The notes beneath the pieces are model-generated. The model was not told the DNA's origin and made no database searches. It worked only from the letters and a program-made list of their open reading frames with translations. This document shows, piece after piece, positions 51,231 to 64,000 of a stretch of DNA of 64,000 nt. Origin of the DNA: Euglena gracilis (taxonomy: Eukaryota; Euglenida; Euglenophyceae; Euglenales); the NCBI GenBank assembly GCA_039621445.1, contig CP154957.1:44574309-44638308 (forward strand), read 5' to 3'. The position numbers and the translations under genes were made by a program. Numbering within the stretch: position 1 is the first letter of the stretch; each line of letters starts with the position of its first letter.

Positions 51231-54138
51231 ACTTCCAGGCAGGCAGACTGCAATCAAAAACTTCTGCCCAAAGTCAAAAACAGTGGGTGAGGGTCGTGCT
51301 CAGGCGGCCGAATTCGAACTTGAGGGTTTTTTCTTTGTGATGGCGCATTCGCACAAATTCACCATTTTTGTGAAACCCCTGGGACCCAATCCCCTGACAC
51401 ATGGAAAACAATTTTCGAACAGTTGCAACCCTCTATTAGGGGGTTGTTTCTCCAGGTGGTTTGGTATGCATGTTTCTTACCGAGTGAGGCGAAGAGGGCG
51501 AGAGTGTGATTGGTGCTCTCAAATGTCAAACAGGTGGGAAGAACACACCCGCTGTTACGACAATTGGCACTGGTGCTGACGTGATGCCTGATCTGGCCAG
51601 AGTGCAGGCACCCGTTAGGATGTGCAGTGAAATTAGCTCATAATACCAACGAAAAAACCTGTCCGGGGTTATGACACTTTTGACGCGTCTTATGATATGG
51701 CTGCGCCTGTTTTGAGGCAGTGGTTGGTGCGCGCCAAAATGCAAATGCACGCTGTTGGTGTGTGCATTTGCACAAACACTTGGGGAAGCTGGCATGTGGA
51801 TGGCATGGGCGCTAAAGCTCGCGCAAATTCATATCAAAGCACACTGATTATTATAAACCGTTTGAGGTTTTTGAAGTTGATGCACGTTGGTGCACACTTT
51901 CGCGCACAGGAAAAATTATTGATTGTGGGCGCGGAAAGCGCGCATGAACATTTTATCATTCACTTCAAAATTGTGCCATGGGACCGCACTCTTGGGCACC
52001 GGTGCAGCTTGAGACATCATGATAAAAAAAACCATTGATCCTTTACATCATGATCTCTTACAGTCTAAAAATCTTAAAAACTGTCTGTGACGGCCGGCGA
52101 AAGCAGTTCCACACGCCAACAATAAATTATACACCACCATTGCATAATGGTAATAGACAACGTTGACTTGAACACGTCATGCGACACGCAAACATTTGCC
52201 TGCCTTCCGTGTGTATGTTTTGCACTACCGCTGTTCCCCAGCCTGTGCCGCCGGTTGTTTTCGCGTCATCCCTTTGGAAGATACGTAATGAACTGATGAC
52301 ATGCAACAACCTGTGGCTGTTCGAAGGTTTTTTTTTTGCAACAGTACTGCGTTACAAGAATTCAAAAAATTGGCACCTGAAATACCGGGGATGCGTCGGG
52401 CTGGAATCTGTTTTCTCTTGGAAAACAACGCCCCAGTTTTTGCGCTAAATTTGTGGGGGGGGGTGAGTCCCACCGCTTTCATGCAACCAATCGAGTGGTA
52501 ACAGTTCAACGCTTCCTGTGCTCAAAGTAACGGGTCTTTGAGGGCTACCGTTCTCCAGCTGCCGGTTGTCATGAACTGACGACGTTCTCCCGCCAGCCTC
52601 ATGCCCTGGTTGCGGGGAATAACTTGGCCGAGCTGTTGCATCAGGGAGGTCGATGCCAGCCTGGTGGGGCTGAAGCATAAGCAGCTAATGTGGCTGCAGC
52701 AGCGGAGCCCAAGCGTCAGGCAAGCGGCAGGGCCTTTGGGACCCTAAAATCTATGCCGGTGGACGTGCGCCGTATCGGGTGGCTGCATACCACCTTCAGA
52801 AGATCTTCTGTCTCCACCTTTCCTGAGACCTGTCACTAGACCAGAATTGGCCCCATAATACCAGATGTTGGAGGAGACTGTGTGGTCGTTGGGGTTGAAC
52901 CCCTTCAGAAACCAGTGAAGGTCGCTTTTTTATTACTCCATCGATGGTTCATTTGTGCTAAATCGCGCGTCACGTTGTTCGGATCAATGCGCAAATGATC
53001 CACTTGTGAATTTCTGTGTGCGGTTCATTTGCACCACCGCGCCCGGCGATTCACCAGCGTTTGACGGTTGTGTCTTTTCACCAGCGTCTGTTTCCATTGC
53101 CAGGGTGAGAAAATATACAACTCGCTTCCGTTTTATTCTTTTTCAACCTGCCCCCCTTGCTGATACTTGCGTGGGTCATTGACCAACTGCCGGCATCTAT
53201 GTTTCTGGCCGTCCCGGTGGTCCGCGCCATCACCATCCCTTTGTCACACCGTTTATCGGCGGCGTCAGTTCATGGGCGCTAAAACATGCAGGAACAAAAT
53301 GGTGCGCTTCTTCTTCCGGTTTCTTCGCAACAAAACTGGTTGTGCGGATCCAAGTGTCCCTTCAACCCCTGCGCCCCATTTCTCCCCCCCCCGCGCCCCT
53401 TGCCAAACCAGGTTTTGAATAGTGCTGAGCTCTTAATGGGACTTGCACGCAATGGAAGGCCGAAAAGACTAGCACTGCAAATTTAGCATAATTTATGATT
53501 TCCAAAGTACACACCTGCAATTCATTATGAAAAATGGCCGTAACACGGGCTACACAAAGAGTTGGGGGGAAAGTAAAGCATGGGCATTCCAAGGGTTTCA
53601 CTTTTGTTCTTCCCCGTTTGCCGTTTGGCTGCCGACACGCCTGGCCTGTGTTCCGGCGCGCTTTTATGGCCCAAAACGGCCATTTTGAGGTGTTTTTGGG
53701 GCGTTCTTTGCTCAAAAAAATCGATTTTTCCAAAATATCTTGACAATGAAGCAAAATCAAACAAAATGTCCGGAGAGGTGATAGAGGGCCTCCGGGGGTA
53801 CATTTCGTCAGAACGACATTTCCGGAAATAATGTACGTTTTCTCGAGATACTTTCAAAAAATCAATTTTTGACCGATTTTTGGACCCTGGCGAAATGGCA
53901 GAGTCGGAAGAGGGGGGGGGCCAATCCTACCCAGTTTGGACCCCTTCGCAGCTGAATAACTCGGGCCTGGCGGGGTGACGGCGCAACCTCTTGGCCAAAT
54001 ATGGTCATTGGCAGTTGAGCTGACTCCTGAGGGGTAATTCATAACTTACAAAGCGGTGCCATTCTACAAGGCGAGGGGTTTTTTCTTTGTTATCAAAATG
54101 AAAACAAATGATTGAAATGAAATGGAAATGATGTGCTT
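51231..54138. other. Intergenic region upstream of GPCAT
   Basis: No coding sequence with G/C3 bias was found. 51700-53150 carries scattered GCGCAAAT / TGCGCA words like those of the large TIR elements, without recognisable ends. A possible upstream first exon of GPCAT could lie here. Confidence 0.4.
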
Positions 54139-63564
<9,426 letters not shown>

Positions 63565-64000
63565 CTGGGGCCAGGGGGCAGGGGGAGCCCCCCCACAGGG
63601 ATAGGATGGCGTGGCAGCCAAACTTCCCCTGGGAATGGGTCCCAGTCTGACTGGGAGCCGCTGACGGGGGACAAGGGCTTTGGCTGGCAGGGGGGGGGGG
63701 CTGGTGGGGGTGGTCGACCCCCCACCCCCCCCCCCCCCACACCCCCACCACCCACAGGGTTGCGGGGAATTCCGTAGGCCTGGGGGGGGGGACAGTGGGT
63801 GCCGTTCAGACTGAATGTACACGTCGGCCAGAAGTCAATGTGATCGCAAAAAGGCAGCAAGACTTCAGAGTTGCATTCCAGAGGGAACCGCTTTGCTTTT
63901 CCACACTCCCCGTGTCCAGGGCAGCTGGAACAAACGTTGCTGGGACAGAAAAGCGGATGCAACCCCCAAAGCGCCATGCAACATCCATGGTTAAAAAAAC

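Noticed and set aside
52445-52678. Minus-strand open frame of 77 codons
   Set aside because: No codon bias, no splice-site context and no recognised domain; treated as intergenic.

Overview
The window looks like nuclear DNA of a eukaryotic alga, most probably a dinoflagellate. That is inferred, since no species marker was found. The grounds are: every recognisable exon lies on the minus strand, so at least five successive genes point the same way; genes are broken into many short exons with G/C-ending codons (G+C far above the introns); nearly every 3' splice site reads AG followed by G in the exon; several junctions only keep frame if a GC 5' splice site is used; and introns are full of small terminal-inverted-repeat (TIR) elements with 8-bp target duplications, like the introners described in dinoflagellates and other algae. 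Homopolymer G and C runs of 8-15 bases and long microsatellites are everywhere.

Reading the minus strand 5' to 3' (high to low coordinates): (1) 63564-54139, 3' part of a gene for a basic, then Pro/Gln-rich coiled-coil protein of unknown function. (2) 51230-44361, a complete or nearly complete glycerophosphocholine acyltransferase (GPC1/GPCAT, DUF2838 family); eight exons join without a frame break to 366 residues. (3) About 42300-34922, a SUMO E3 ligase-like protein whose SP-RING zinc finger is split over two exons 3.5 kb apart. (4) 33883-13031, a roughly 24-exon gene for a large type I membrane protein: signal peptide, a long ectodomain with repeated G-x-Y-x-x-C modules and N-glycosylation sites, a transmembrane helix with an Arg/Arg/Lys stop-transfer, and a cytoplasmic coiled-coil tail with an alveolin-like Val/Glu-rich stretch. 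(5) 12800 to about 4927, perhaps to 355, a NEK-like kinase domain whose catalytic HRD and DFG motifs are both lost (pseudokinase), with a Pro-rich tail. Gaps between genes are as small as 230 bp (between 4 and 5) and 1 kb (between 3 and 4).

The rest is intron or intergenic DNA made of mobile elements and simple repeats: at least ten introner-like elements with 8-bp (some 6/8 or 7/8) target duplications, two larger TIR elements with 5-bp duplications and internal palindromes (1665-4392 and 57152-59022), three copies of a poly-C-ended palindromic element, a 1.35-kb TIR element, and TAA, CA, GTAT, TG and poly-A tracts. Three or four introners appear to interrupt what was once continuous coding sequence. 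No tRNA, rRNA or CRISPR was recognised. Several exons have a one-base C-run frame break, which most likely reflects sequence errors. Exon ends were read by eye and may be off by a few bases where stated.
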